DNA of 64,000 bases from G963668185 sp963668185 (GCA_963668185.1 OY764162.1:2480001-2544000); one strand, 5' to 3'; counted from the first letter of the stretch, positions 34,258 to 49,100 are shown. Numbers and translations are program-made. The notes: a model not told the origin generated them from the sequence alone.

Positions 34258-34271
34258 GCTAGGCTTCCGCC
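34258..34271 (-). repeat. Right arm of the 14-bp inverted repeat
   Basis: GCTAGGCTTCCGCC is the exact reverse complement of 32022-32035. It lies between the HNH gene and the end of dxs. The nearby AACAGTACACA at 34240-34250 is a direct copy of 32058-32068. Without the 2.2-kb insert the two arms would form a stem between the convergent dikinase and dxs genes. Confidence 0.8.
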
Positions 34272-34279
34272 TTCACGCC

Positions 34280-36172
34280 TCAGGCGGCCTCGCCCCGGCG
34301 TGACGCCGCGTCCGGGAAGAACACGCGCAGTATCTGCTGGGCGATGCCCTCGGCGTCCAGCTGCAGGTTGTGACGCTGGTCGTCCGCCGTGCCGTGCTCG
34401 ATGAAGGTGTCCGGCATGCCGATCCGGTGCACCGATACATCGTCCATTCCGGCCTCTGCGAGAGCTTCGAGCACTGCCGAGCCGAAACCCCCGGCCAGCA
34501 CGTTCTCCTCGACCGTGACCAGGCGATGGGTCCGGCGTGCGGAGTCCAGGACCAGTTCAACGTCCAGCGGCTTGACGAAGATCGGGTTCACCACGCCGCA
34601 CGAGATGCCGTGCTCGGCGAGCCTGTCCGACGCCTCGAGCGCCGGGCCCACCGGCTTGCCGAGGGCGAAGATCGTCACATCGCCGCCCTCCCGGACGACG
34701 ACGCCCTTGCCGAGCGGCAACTCTCGCAGGTCGGCGTCGAGCGGCGCGCCGACGGCTGCGCCCCTCGCGATGCGGATCGCGAACGGCCCGCGGTGCTTGT
34801 ACGCCGTATAGACGAGGTGCTGAAGCTCGTTCTCGTCCATCGGCGCCGCGACTACGGCGTTGGGCAGGCAACGCAGGTACGAGATGTCGAACGCGCCATG
34901 GTGCGTCTTGCCGTCCTCGCCGACGATGCCCGCGCGGTCCGCAATCAGCGTCACAGGGAGATTCTGGATGCAGATGTCGTGGACTATCTGGTCGAAGGCC
35001 CGCTGTAGGAACGTGGAGTAGATGGAAACGAACGGGTTGAGCCCGTTCGAGGCCATGCCCGCCCCCATGCTCACTGCGTGCTGCTCAGCGATGCCCACGT
35101 CGAAGACCCTGTCCGGGAAGTCCTGCTGCACCTCCACCAGTCCCGTGCCCTCCAGCATGGCGGCGCTGATGCCGACGACCGTCTCGTCTTCGCGCATGAG
35201 GCGGGAGACGGTCTGCGCGAACACCTTCGAGTACGTGGGCGCTCCCGAGCCGGCCCCAAGCGGGGAACTCGGCTGGTGGAACTTCACGGGATCGTCCTCG
35301 GCCGGCTCGTAGCCTCGGCCCTTGTGCGTGACCACGTGAATCAGCGGCACCGAGCCGCCGGGCTGCATCGCCTGCCGCAGCGTCTCTTCCAGTTGCTTGC
35401 CGTCGTGTCCATCCACCGGGCCCAGGTACTGGAACCCCATCTCCGTCCAGAACATGGTGGGTACGATGACGCCGTGGAGTCCTGTGTTGACTCGCTTTAC
35501 GAGGCTGTAGATCAACTCGCCCGTCGGCACCCTCTTGGAGAGAGCCCTCATGCGGTCGATCATCGCGTGGTACTCGGGATGCGTGATCACGCGCTTACGC
35601 CAGTTGGTCAGGAATCCGATGTTCTCTGAGATCGACATCCCGTTATCGTTGAGGATAACGATGAACCTCTCAGGGTTCAGGTGCACGATGTTGTTCAGCG
35701 CCTCGAAGCTGGAGCCGGACGTCATCGCGCCGTCCCCGACAACGGCAATGGTCCACGAGTCGCGCCCCGTCTTGGCCGCGCCCTCCGCGATGCCGAGCGC
35801 GATCGATAGGCCGGTGCCGGCGTGGCCTGCGCAAAGCGTGTCGTGGGGACTCTCGCTAGGCTCCCCGAACCCGGACAGACCCCCTTCCAGGCGGATGTTC
35901 TGGAACTCGTCGCGCCGTCCGGTGACGAGCTTATGCGTGTAAGTCTGGTTCGTTGTGTCCCAAACTATGCTGTCCTTGGGGCTGTCGAACACACGGTGCA
36001 GCGCAAGCGTGAGTTCGACGACGCCCAGGTTCGACGCCAGGTGGCCGCCACGCTCCGTTATCACGGATATGATCGTGTCCCGCGCTTCCCGGGCAACCTG
36101 AGCGAGTTCGTCGTACGTCAGGCCCTTCAGGTCGCCAGGCGCGTTAATTCGGTCCAGTATATGTTCGGACAT
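34280..36172 (-). CDS. dxs: 1-deoxy-D-xylulose-5-phosphate synthase
   Basis: 630 residues, normal length. It shows the transketolase-like features of DXS: HLASNLGVVELTLALHRVFDSPKDSIVWD, the thiamine-diphosphate motif VVGDGAMTSGSSFEALNN...NDNGMSIS, THKGRGYEPAE, and DVGIAEQHAVSMGAGMA followed by VTLIADRAGIVGEDGKTHHGAFD. It makes DXP from pyruvate and glyceraldehyde 3-phosphate, the first step of the MEP isoprenoid pathway and a precursor of thiamine and pyridoxal. A clear promoter lies upstream. It converges on the inserted R-M module. Confidence 0.95.
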   Translation of the reverse strand: MSEHILDRINAPGDLKGLTYDELAQVAREARDTIISVITERGGHLASNLGVVELTLALHRVFDSPKDSIVWDTTNQTYTHKLVTGRRDEFQNIRLEGGLSGFGEPSESPHDTLCAGHAGTGLSIALGIAEGAAKTGRDSWTIAVVGDGAMTSGSSFEALNNIVHLNPERFIVILNDNGMSISENIGFLTNWRKRVITHPEYHAMIDRMRALSKRVPTGELIYSLVKRVNTGLHGVIVPTMFWTEMGFQYLGPVDGHDGKQLEETLRQAMQPGGSVPLIHVVTHKGRGYEPAEDDPVKFHQPSSPLGAGSGAPTYSKVFAQTVSRLMREDETVVGISAAMLEGTGLVEVQQDFPDRVFDVGIAEQHAVSMGAGMASNGLNPFVSIYSTFLQRAFDQIVHDICIQNLPVTLIADRAGIVGEDGKTHHGAFDISYLRCLPNAVVAAPMDENELQHLVYTAYKHRGPFAIRIARGAAVGAPLDADLRELPLGKGVVVREGGDVTIFALGKPVGPALEASDRLAEHGISCGVVNPIFVKPLDVELVLDSARRTHRLVTVEENVLAGGFGSAVLEALAEAGMDDVSVHRIGMPDTFIEHGTADDQRHNLQLDAEGIAQQILRVFFPDAASRRGEAA

Positions 36173-36258
36173 GGTTCCGTTCCTCAGCGCTGTGCGCGCT
36201 ACCCTTGAAACTGAAGCGCGATCACTCCTGTGTGAGACAACTTGTCAAATAAAGCCCG

Positions 36259-36287
36259 ATTGTAGGTAGCGAGGTAGGCCTTTACAA
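36259..36287 (-). promoter_or_regulatory. Sigma-70-type promoter of dxs
   Basis: On the minus strand, TTGTAA (-35, 36287-36282) and TACAAT (-10, 36264-36259) are separated by 17 bp. Transcription would begin near 36252, giving a leader of about 80 nt before the dxs ATG at 36172. Confidence 0.6.
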
Positions 36288-36387
36288 GTAGAAAGTACCT
36301 CGGAAAGCTATGCTCTTGCCCGTGGATTCTACCCCAGCCTTCCATATGATTGCGAACGTAGGGCGCCGGGCAGAACTGTTTTCCGAC

Positions 36388-37098
36388 TCAGAACCTGATG
36401 ACGCTGAAGCCCAGCGCGTACTCGCAGCCGAAGCGTTCTCCGGCACCTCTGGCCCGCTCGTACATCCACGTCGGATCGAACGGCCTGCCGAGTCCTTCGA
36501 AGTAAGCCTTGTGCTCCGCGAGCGCCGCCACGCCCCGCTCGATGTGATCGGTAACGTCCGCGAAGTGCGTCGCCCCGCCGCCTCCGGCGCTCATGCAGGC
36601 GAACTGGACTCCGTTCCACGGCTCCAGGCCCTCGTCGAGCAGTTCCGTGAATATCCACCGGTTCGCGGCGTCCCTGACAGCGTCCAGCGTAGCGAGGCCG
36701 ACGACCCGGTGGTCCGCCATCACGAGGGATACGCCGCCTCGCGTCAGGTCGTAGCCTTGCGTGATCACCACGTCCGGCCTGTAACGCCGGATTTCGCGTG
36801 CGATGTCCCTGCGGAGCGGCAAGCCGTACTCGATAACGCCGTCCTTGTACCGAAGGAACTCAACCTCGTCCACCCCAACCACCTTCGCGCTCGCCTGCTC
36901 CTCCCGCTCGCGCAGCGGTCCGGCCTCGTCCGGGTGCATCCCGTCGATGCCAGCCTCGCCGCTGGCGACCATCACGTACCGGATGGTCTTGCCCTGCGAG
37001 GTCCAGCGAGCGATCGCGCTAGCGGTGCCGTACTCCAGATCGTCCGGGTGGGCTACGACGGCAAGCGCCGATTCCCATCCCTCCGGCATTGGCTCCAA
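36388..37098 (-). CDS. PIG-L/LmbE family deacetylase
   Basis: About 236 residues from TTG 37098, chosen because AGGAGG lies 5 nt upstream; an upstream TTG at 37116 and an internal ATG at 37089 are alternatives. The zinc-binding AHPDDLEYGTASAIARWTSQGKTIRYVMVASGEAG is the family signature, followed by REREEQASAKVVGVDEVEFLRYKDG and DVVITQGYDLTRGG. The second metal site is VMADHRVVGLATLDAV. Members remove acetyl groups from N-acetylglucosaminyl substrates, for example in mycothiol or glycolipid synthesis; the substrate here is unknown. Confidence 0.86.
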   Translation of the reverse strand: MEPMPEGWESALAVVAHPDDLEYGTASAIARWTSQGKTIRYVMVASGEAGIDGMHPDEAGPLREREEQASAKVVGVDEVEFLRYKDGVIEYGLPLRRDIAREIRRYRPDVVITQGYDLTRGGVSLVMADHRVVGLATLDAVRDAANRWIFTELLDEGLEPWNGVQFACMSAGGGGATHFADVTDHIERGVAALAEHKAYFEGLGRPFDPTWMYERARGAGERFGCEYALGFSVIRF

Positions 37099-37246
37099 TT
37101 CGGCCTCCTTCTCCAAATCTACAATGAAGCTGCAAGTCTAACACGCGCAAGCACGCTGCCACCGCTCAGGCAAGCTGGTTGGAGCAACTGCTCAGAGTCG
37201 ATGAGGTCTGCGGGCCTCTTGTCTTTCGCGCCCTTTCCGGAAGTCC

Positions 37247-37275
37247 TTGACATCGCCTGAGGCGTTTGCTAGGCT
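37247..37275 (+). promoter_or_regulatory. Promoter of the rpoB-rpoC operon
   Basis: A consensus TTGACA (-35, 37247-37252) is followed after exactly 17 bp by TAGGCT (-10, 37270-37275). Transcription would start near 37282, leaving a GC-rich leader of about 140 nt before the rpoB ATG. This accounts for most of the functional signal in the 325-bp gap 37099-37423; no gene is seen in that gap. Confidence 0.65.
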
Positions 37276-37423
37276 TGGGATTCGTCGATTTATGTCCTTA
37301 GGGCCAGCACCTCTTTCTTGACCGGCACCAGTCCCACCCGTAGTGCGCCCTTCTACGCCTGCGCCCCTCTGGGCGCCATGGCGCTAACTCCCGTTGCATC
37401 CTTCTTGGAGAGAGTACCACTGC

Positions 37424-40400
37424 ATGACCTCGACTAACGTCTCTAACGGCCACCCCCTTGTCGCGAACGGCAGCTCGGCTCCGGGTACGCGCTCGTATGC
37501 TTCCGCAACGTCCGTGCTGGATGTCCCGAACTTGATCCAGGTCCAGTTGGACTCCTTTCACTGGTTCAAGACCAAGGGCCTCGGAGAGTTGTTCAGCGAG
37601 ATTTCGCCAATAGAGGACTTTCCGGGCGGACGGTTTGAACTCAGTTTCCTCGAGCACCGGTTCGATGAGCCGAAGCACACTGAGGAAGAGTGCCGGATCA
37701 GGGAAATCACCTTTTCCGCGCCCATGTACGTAACCGTCCAACTCAAGCTCAAGACCCCAGGCCCAGGCCAGGGCGAGGTGAAGGAGCAGGAGTTGTTCAT
37801 CGGCGACGTCCCAATGATGACCACTACGGGTACGTTCGTTATCAATGGAGCCGAGCGCGTTGTGGTCAGCCAGTTGGTGAGGTCGCCCGGTGTCTATTTC
37901 ACAACCAACACGGACCCTGCCACGGGCCGCCCGCTGACCTCTGCGAAGCTGATTCCCTACCGCGGCGCCTGGATGGAGTTTGAGACAAGCAATCGCGACG
38001 TGGTTTCGGTAAAGGTGGACCGTAAGCGGAAGACTCCCGTGACCATGCTGCTGAGGGCTCTCGGATACTCCACGGACCAGGAGATCCACGAACTCTTCGA
38101 GGACGTGGACACAAACCCAGAGCACCAGTTCATGAGGACCACGATCGAGAAGGACACCACCGTGGCGGACCAGGACGAAGCCCTGCTCGAGTTCTACAGG
38201 AGGCTTCGCCCCGGCGAGCCCCCGAGCCCCGAAAACGCCAGGAACCTTCTGGACAACCTGTTCTTCAACCCAAGGCGCTACGACCTCGGCAGGGTCGGTA
38301 GGTACAAGCTGAATCGCCGGCTCTTTGACGGCAGAAAGACTGAGCAGCGCACGCTGGAGAGCGACGACATCGTTGCGCTGCTCCGCATGATGATCCGCAT
38401 CAACAACAGAGAGACGAGTCCGGACGACATAGACCACCTCGGCAACCGGCGCGTTCGGGCGGTCGGCGAGTTGATTCAGAATCAGGTGAGGGTCGGGCTT
38501 CTCCGAATGGAGCGGGTCATCAAGGAGCGCATGACTACCCAGCTCGATCCGGCGACCACCACGCCCGCGGCCTTGGTGAACATACGGCCGGTGGTAGCGG
38601 CCGTCAAGGAGTTCTTCGGCGGCTCGCAGCTTTCGCAGTTCATGGACCAGACGAACCCGCTGGCTGAACTAACTCACAAGCGCCGACTCTCGGCTCTTGG
38701 CCCCGGCGGTCTTTCGAGAGAGCGCGCCGGTTTCGATGTCAGGGACGTACACCACTCCCACTACGGCCGCATCTGTCCGATCGAAACCCCGGAAGGTCCC
38801 AACATCGGCCTGCTTGGCTCGCTCGCCACGTACGCCCGCACCAACGAGTTCGGGTTCATAGAGACGCCGTACCGCCCCGTCCGCACGGAGATGAACAGTT
38901 CCAACCCTGAGATTGAGGGGCACGTGGTCGCGGAACGCATCGCGGACGAGAACGACAAGACGATCCTCAGGCCAGGCAGCAAGATCACGCGCAGGACGCT
39001 CAGGAAGATCAACTCCCTGCCGGATCGAAAGATCAAAGTGATTCCGTTCATGTCGAAGGATCCCGACGATATCGTGTACCTGTCTGCGGACGAAGAGGAG
39101 AATGCTCACATTGCCCAGGCCAATGCGCCCCTGGACGAGGCCGGGCAGTTCACTCAGGACTTCGTTGAGACTCGCGTGGGCGAGTCCGTCTCCATGGAGT
39201 CGTCCGCGGCGGTCGAGTACATGGACGTGTCCCCAATGCAGTTGGTGAGTGTTTCGACGTCACTCATACCGTTCCTTGAGAACGATGACGCGAACCGCGC
39301 CCTCATGGGCTCCAACATGCAGCGCCAGGCAGTGCCGCTGCTCCGGCCTGAGCCTCCCCTTGTGGGCACAGGCATGGAGGGCCGCGTGGCGCGGGACAGC
39401 GGCCAGGTGGTCCTGTCCCGCACTGACGGCGTAGTGACCAGGGTTACCGGAGACCTGATCGAGGTTACCGATGCTGACGGTCGGAATCACGAATACCCAC
39501 TTCGCAAGTTCCTACGCAGCAACCAGGGCACATGCGTCAACCAGAGGCCAATCGTCACCAAGGGGGACGCGGTTTCAGCCGGTCAGATCATGGCCGACAG
39601 TTCTTCCACGGGACAGGGCGAACTCGCGCTCGGCCAGAACACGCTCGTGGCGTTCATGAGCTGGGAAGGGTACAACTTCGAAGACGCCATCATCATGAGC
39701 CGCAAGATGGTCAAGGACGACAAGTTCACATCGATCCACATCGAACGGCATGAAGTTGAAGCCCGGGACACGAAGCTGGGCCCCGAAGAGATAACGCGGG
39801 ACATTCCGAATGTTGGGGAAGAGAGCCTGAGGAATCTCGACGAAGAGGGGATCATTCGAGTGGGCGCGGAGATCGGCCCTGCCGACATCCTGGTCGGGAA
39901 GATCACGCCAAAGGGCGAAACCGAACTGAGCGCCGAAGAGAAGCTGCTCAGGGCGATCTTCGGCGAGAAGGCCCGCGACGTCAAGGACACTTCATTGAGG
40001 GTCCCGCACGGACAGCGCGGCAAGATCATCGAAGTAAAGGCCTTGAGCAGGGCCAACAACGACGAGTTGCCGCCTGGCGTAAACCGGCTGGTTCGCGTCT
40101 GGGTCGCGCAGACCCGCAAGATAGCCGAAGGCGACAAGATGGCGGGCCGCCACGGCAACAAGGGCGTGATTGCAAGAATCCTGCCCGAGGAAGACATGCC
40201 CTTCCTGCCGGACGGCACCCCGGTGGACATCATCCTCAACCCGATTGGTGTGCCGTCGCGTATGAACCTGGGACAGGTCTTGGAAACACATCTCGGCTGG
40301 GCCGCGCACACCATGGGGTTCCGGGCCGTGACGCCTGTGTTTGACGGCGCGCCGGACAACGCCATTGAGGGCACCCTCGCCCAGTCGTGGCTGATCAGCA

Positions 40401-41290
40401 AGTCCGGCGCCGTGGATCCCAGGCCGCTCGATGAAGACGGCACGTCGCGGATTGACCTTTCCCTGACGAGAAAGTGGCTGACGGACCGTGGCTACGACTT
40501 CGATGAGATATTCTCGAACGCCAGCCCGGAGCCGGCGCGCGAGGCGTGCATGGCGATATGGCTCAGCGAGGACATGGGCAAGGACACCTCCGGCATGACC
40601 GCCGAAGACATGATGCAGGAAGTGCTGCGCCTGAATCGCGAAGAGCAGGTCGCGGCCCCGATTCTCGGCAAGTCCATCCTGTACGACGGGCGAACGGGCG
40701 AACCTTTCGACCAGCCCATAGCAGTCGGTTACATCTACATGATGAAGCTGATTCACCTGGTCGAAGACAAGATTCACGCCCGGTCCACAGGCCCGTACTC
40801 GCTCATCACGCAACAGCCGCTCGGCGGCAAGGCCCAGTTCGGCGGCCAGCGCTTCGGCGAAATGGAGGTCTGGGCGCTTGAAGCTTACAGCGCCGCCCAC
40901 AACTTGCAGGAGATGCTGACCGTCAAGTCGGACGACGTCGTCGGCAGAGTGAAGACGTACGAATCGATCGTCAAAGGCGAAGACGTAATTCAGCCGGGCG
41001 TGCCGGAATCGTTCCACGTCCTCCTGAAAGAGCTTCAGAGCCTGGGGCTGTCGGTGGAACTGCTCCACGAGGACCTGAAGCCGGGAGTATTGGCGGCTGC
41101 GCCAGACGACGATGCTCTCCAGGACGATTCGGTAATAGACGCACTGCCGGCTTTGGAACTGATCGACGGTGACGGCGAGGCCGAGGATGGCGCGATAGTC
41201 AGTGTGCCGGCTTCGTCCGCTGTCGGAACCAACGGCGCTACCGACTCTGCATCGCCTATCGAAGACCAGGAATCTGTCGAGGGGGACTAG
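37424..41290 (+). CDS. rpoB: DNA-directed RNA polymerase subunit beta
   Basis: 1288 residues from ATG 37424, with GGAGAG about 11 nt upstream. Conserved blocks include LIQVQLDSFHWF, IINGAERVVVSQLVRSPGVYF-like text, GPGGLSRERAGFDVRDVHHSHYGRICPIETPEGPNIGLLGSLATYA, NTLVAFMSWEGYNFEDAI, KMAGRHGNKGVI and QPLGGKAQFGGQRFGEMEVWALEAYSA. The rifampicin-region residues look like the ordinary sensitive form. A long acidic C-terminal tail follows the core. It is transcribed with rpoC 63 nt downstream. Ribosomal genes rplKAJL, which usually precede rpoB, are absent here. Confidence 0.97.
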   Translation: MTSTNVSNGHPLVANGSSAPGTRSYASATSVLDVPNLIQVQLDSFHWFKTKGLGELFSEISPIEDFPGGRFELSFLEHRFDEPKHTEEECRIREITFSAPMYVTVQLKLKTPGPGQGEVKEQELFIGDVPMMTTTGTFVINGAERVVVSQLVRSPGVYFTTNTDPATGRPLTSAKLIPYRGAWMEFETSNRDVVSVKVDRKRKTPVTMLLRALGYSTDQEIHELFEDVDTNPEHQFMRTTIEKDTTVADQDEALLEFYRRLRPGEPPSPENARNLLDNLFFNPRRYDLGRVGRYKLNRRLFDGRKTEQRTLESDDIVALLRMMIRINNRETSPDDIDHLGNRRVRAVGELIQNQVRVGLLRMERVIKERMTTQLDPATTTPAALVNIRPVVAAVKEFFGGSQLSQFMDQTNPLAELTHKRRLSALGPGGLSRERAGFDVRDVHHSHYGRICPIETPEGPNIGLLGSLATYARTNEFGFIETPYRPVRTEMNSSNPEIEGHVVAERIADENDKTILRPGSKITRRTLRKINSLPDRKIKVIPFMSKDPDDIVYLSADEEENAHIAQANAPLDEAGQFTQDFVETRVGESVSMESSAAVEYMDVSPMQLVSVSTSLIPFLENDDANRALMGSNMQRQAVPLLRPEPPLVGTGMEGRVARDSGQVVLSRTDGVVTRVTGDLIEVTDADGRNHEYPLRKFLRSNQGTCVNQRPIVTKGDAVSAGQIMADSSSTGQGELALGQNTLVAFMSWEGYNFEDAIIMSRKMVKDDKFTSIHIERHEVEARDTKLGPEEITRDIPNVGEESLRNLDEEGIIRVGAEIGPADILVGKITPKGETELSAEEKLLRAIFGEKARDVKDTSLRVPHGQRGKIIEVKALSRANNDELPPGVNRLVRVWVAQTRKIAEGDKMAGRHGNKGVIARILPEEDMPFLPDGTPVDIILNPIGVPSRMNLGQVLETHLGWAAHTMGFRAVTPVFDGAPDNAIEGTLAQSWLISKSGAVDPRPLDEDGTSRIDLSLTRKWLTDRGYDFDEIFSNASPEPAREACMAIWLSEDMGKDTSGMTAEDMMQEVLRLNREEQVAAPILGKSILYDGRTGEPFDQPIAVGYIYMMKLIHLVEDKIHARSTGPYSLITQQPLGGKAQFGGQRFGEMEVWALEAYSAAHNLQEMLTVKSDDVVGRVKTYESIVKGEDVIQPGVPESFHVLLKELQSLGLSVELLHEDLKPGVLAAAPDDDALQDDSVIDALPALELIDGDGEAEDGAIVSVPASSAVGTNGATDSASPIEDQESVEGD

Positions 41291-41353
41291 CGGCCCCCGC
41301 TCGGAACAACTCGAACTCTCAAGACATCTGAAGTTTTGCAGGAGACGCAATAG

Positions 41354-45358
<4,005 letters not shown>

Positions 45359-45379
45359 AAATCTCCGAACAGGCATCCA

Positions 45380-46090
45380 ATGACAGAACAAGACACGATT
45401 ATCTCCGGGCGAAACATCCACAAGACATACCGCACGGGCGAGATAGTCCTTCGGGCGCTGCGCGGCGTGGACCTGACTGTGACCAGGGGCGAGATAGTGG
45501 CGATCATGGGAGCCAGCGGCTCCGGCAAGACCACGCTGCTCAACTGCATCTCCGGCTTGGACGACGTGGACGAAGGCAGGATCACCATAGGCGGCGTGGA
45601 TCTCGCCTCCATGTCCGACGATCAGATCACCAGGTACAGGGCCACCCGCATGGGATACGTGTTCCAGGCGTTCAACCTTCTGCCGGTGCTCACCGCCGTC
45701 GAAAACGTGGAAATGCCCATGCTCGTGTCCGGCGCGCCGTCCGGCGACGCCCGGCGCAGGGCCATGGAATCGCTGGAACTCGTCGGCCTTACCGACTGGG
45801 CCTCCCACTATCCGGCGGCCCTCTCCGGCGGACAGCAGCAGAGAGTGACGATTGCAAGAGCGCTGGTGAACGAGCCTGAAATCGTATGGGCGGACGAACC
45901 CACCGGCAACTTGGACTCCGCCAACTCTGAAGAGATCATGCAGTTGCTCGTGCGTATGAATCTGGAGAACAACCAGACGTTCGTGATCGTGACCCACTCC
46001 GATGAGGTCGCCGACTTCGCGCACCGCACCGTCACCATGGCCGACGGGCTGATCGTGGGGGACGGGGCCCGGCCCAACGCCGGAGCGTAG
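45380..46090 (+). CDS. ABC transporter ATP-binding protein (LolD/MacB type)
   Basis: 236 residues. Walker A GASGSGKTTLLNCISGLDDVDEG, Q-loop MGYVFQAFNLLPVLTAVENVEMP, signature LSGGQQQRVTIARALVNEPEIVWADEPTGNLDSANSEEI and the H-loop VIVTHSDEVA are all present, of the FtsE/LolD/MacB class. The partner permease begins 13 nt downstream. This group exports lipoproteins, peptides or drugs, or drives envelope remodelling mechanically, rather than importing nutrients. Confidence 0.92.
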   Translation: MTEQDTIISGRNIHKTYRTGEIVLRALRGVDLTVTRGEIVAIMGASGSGKTTLLNCISGLDDVDEGRITIGGVDLASMSDDQITRYRATRMGYVFQAFNLLPVLTAVENVEMPMLVSGAPSGDARRRAMESLELVGLTDWASHYPAALSGGQQQRVTIARALVNEPEIVWADEPTGNLDSANSEEIMQLLVRMNLENNQTFVIVTHSDEVADFAHRTVTMADGLIVGDGARPNAGA

Positions 46091-46103
46091 GCGGGCCAGC
46101 GCC

Positions 46104-49100
46104 GTGGACACCATCTTCGGAGCGCCCATAGAGGTCATCACCCTCGTGCTGGCCGTCGCGTTCGCGCTGCTCGCCGGCATGGTCCTATACATCCTCGTGC
46201 GCGACAACATCCTCGCGCGCATGGCCGTGCGCAACGTCGTCAGGCGGCCGGCCCGCACCGCCCTGGTGATCGTCGGCCTCATGCTGGCGACCGCCATCAT
46301 CGGCAGCGCCTTCACGACCGGCGACTCGGTGGCTTTCAGCGTCAAGCGCGACGTGATCGACTCGCTGGGCGAGGTCGATGAGATCGTCGTGATCGACCGG
46401 TCGTCCGAGGTCTGGGAAGAGGGCGGCGTTCCGGACACCTTCCCGGAGTCGGTGTTTGACGAGATCGAACCCGCGTTGGCGGGCGATCCGCTGATCGACG
46501 GCGTCATGCCGATGCTGGACGAAGTCGTGCCCGTCATCAACGTCAGTTCACAGCAGTTCGACGTCAACGGCCAGGTATCGGGTCTCGACCCCCGGCGCGC
46601 GCAGCAGTTCGGCGCGCTCCTGGACCAGCAGGGCAACCCCATGGACTTGGCCGGCCTCGGCCCCAACGAGGTCTATCTCGACTCCGAGGGCGCGCAGGAG
46701 ATAGCCGCCGCGCCCGGGGATGTCCTCGGCCTCGCGCTCGGCCCCGGCGCACTGCGCGAGGTTACGGTCAAGGGCGTTGTCGATGGCTGGTACGGCAAGG
46801 GGCAGAGCGCCCAGGTGTCCGTCATAGCATCCCTGGCCGGAGCGCAGGCGCTGCTGTCTGCCGAGGGGCAGATATCGTCCATACTCATCTCCAACCGGGG
46901 CGACCGCTTCCAGGGAGAGGCCCTCACCGAAGAGGTGATGAGCAAGTTCGCCGACCTGCCCGCCATCGAAGACGCCGGCCTGAGAATCGATCCGACCAAG
47001 CGGGACCTGATCAAGCTGGCCAACGACATCGGCAGCCTCTTCATGTCGTTCTTCACCACGTTCGGCCTGTTTTCGATAGGCGTGGGGCTGCTGCTGATAT
47101 TCCTGATCTTCTCCATGCTCGCCGCCGAGCGCAAGAGCGAGATGGGCATGGCGCGCGCCGTCGGAATGCAGCGCAAGCATCTGGTGCGCATGTTCCTGTT
47201 CGAAGGCGCCGTTTACGGCATCGGCTCGTCCCTCGTGGGCGCGGTCGTCGGAATAGGGCTCGGCCTGCTGCTGGTCAGAGTCTCGGCTTCTATCTTCTCC
47301 TCCACGAACGAGGGCTTCGAACTGGCGCCCCACGTGGAGGCGTACAGCGTCTTGGTCTCGTTCCTGGTCGGCGGTGTGATTACGCTCATAACCGTATGGT
47401 TCGCGTCCCGCCGCGTGAGCAGGCTGAACATCGTGCGCGCCATCCGCGATATCCCGGAGCCCAGCATGGCGCGAGCCGGACGCCGCACGCTGATATGGGG
47501 CATCGTCGTGACCGTCCTCGGCGCGCTCGTGCTGTTCGCCGGCGTGGGGTCGTCCCAGCTTGCGGCCTTCAGCCTCGGCGCCTCCATAGTGCCGATGGGC
47601 CTCGCCATGATCCTGCGATGGCGGGGAGTGTCTCAGAGGGCCGTCCTTTCCGGAGTTGGCCTGTGGCTCGTCGTGTACTGGCTCCTGCCCGCGTCGGTCA
47701 TTGAAGGCATCAAAGACGACTGGAACCAGGACTTCAGCATCTTCTTTCTGTCGGGCGTAGGCGTGGTCGCGGGCGCGGTGCTGCTCACCGTCAACAACTC
47801 GCCGGTCGTGCTCGCGATCGTCACCCAGACCCTGGGGCGGTTCCGCCGGTTTACTCCCGTCATAAAGTCGGCCGTCTCGTACCCGCTGCGGTTTGGATTC
47901 AGGACCGGCCTTTCGATTGCGATGTTCGCCGTGGTCATCTTCTCCGTCGTCGTCATGTCATCGCTCAACGAGGCGTTCTCCCAGCTGTTCAACGATCAGG
48001 CCCGGCTTGGAGGCGGCTACGAGGTCATGGCCTTCAGTTCCGGCGACCTGAACCCCATCGGCAACACGGCTGAAGCGGTTGAGGCCAACGGCGATCTGTC
48101 GTTCGTCAGCCGGGTAAACGGCGTTCCCTCCGTGGGAACCTTCCGCACGATATGGCAGGCGCAGGCAGGGCTTGGAGACGCGGACGCCGACGGTCTGTTC
48201 GAAGACGGCAGCGAGTACAGGAGCACGGACATAGTCGGCGCGGACGACGATTTCATCGGCTCCAACGCGTTCGTCATAGAGCTGGCCGCGTCCGAGTACG
48301 CCGGCCCCGATGGGTTCGACAGCGCCGCCGTGTGGCGGGATATCGGCGAAAGGCCCGGGCTGGCCGTGGTCAATGCCTTACTGCTGCCCACGCGGAACAA
48401 CTTCGGCTTCAACATTGAGAGCGACAGGTTCGACTTCAGCGGCGTCGAGGGCCTGTTCCTTGAGAACGAGACGTTCGAACCCATCGACGTCACGGTCAAG
48501 GACCTGCGCAGCGGCGCGGAGTTCAAGCTGACCGTCGTGGGCGTGCTCGACTCTATCGCTTCCCAGGGGCCCTATCCGGCCGGCTTCTACACCTCCACCA
48601 GGACGCTTGAGCAGCACGTGCCCCGCACCGTCGCGCCCACTCAGTTCTTCTTCAACATCGAGCCGGGCGCGAGCGACGCCGCGCAGAGGATCGAGGCCGC
48701 CTTCTTCGCGAACGGACTCGCCAGCATCGACCTCAACGATGAGATCGAAGAGGCGCAGGCCGCGAACAGGTCTTTCTTCGACCTGCTCGTCGCCTTCATG
48801 GCGCTGGGGCTCGTCGTCGGCATCGCGGCCCTCGGCGTCATCAGCGCGCGCGCGGTCGTGGAGCGCCGCCACGAGATCGGCGTCCTCCGCTCGATAGGCT
48901 TCAAGCGCAGGATGGTCCAAGCGACCTTTCTCTCCGAATCTTCGTTCATCGCGTTAGTGGGAATCGCGCTCGGGCTCATCCTGGGCATTCTCATGTCCAT
49001 CAACATCGTCAACGACATTCGGAGCGAAGAGCCGAACATCGCCTTCATCGTGCCGTGGCGGCACATCGTCATCACGGCTGTTGGCGCATACCTGTTCTCG

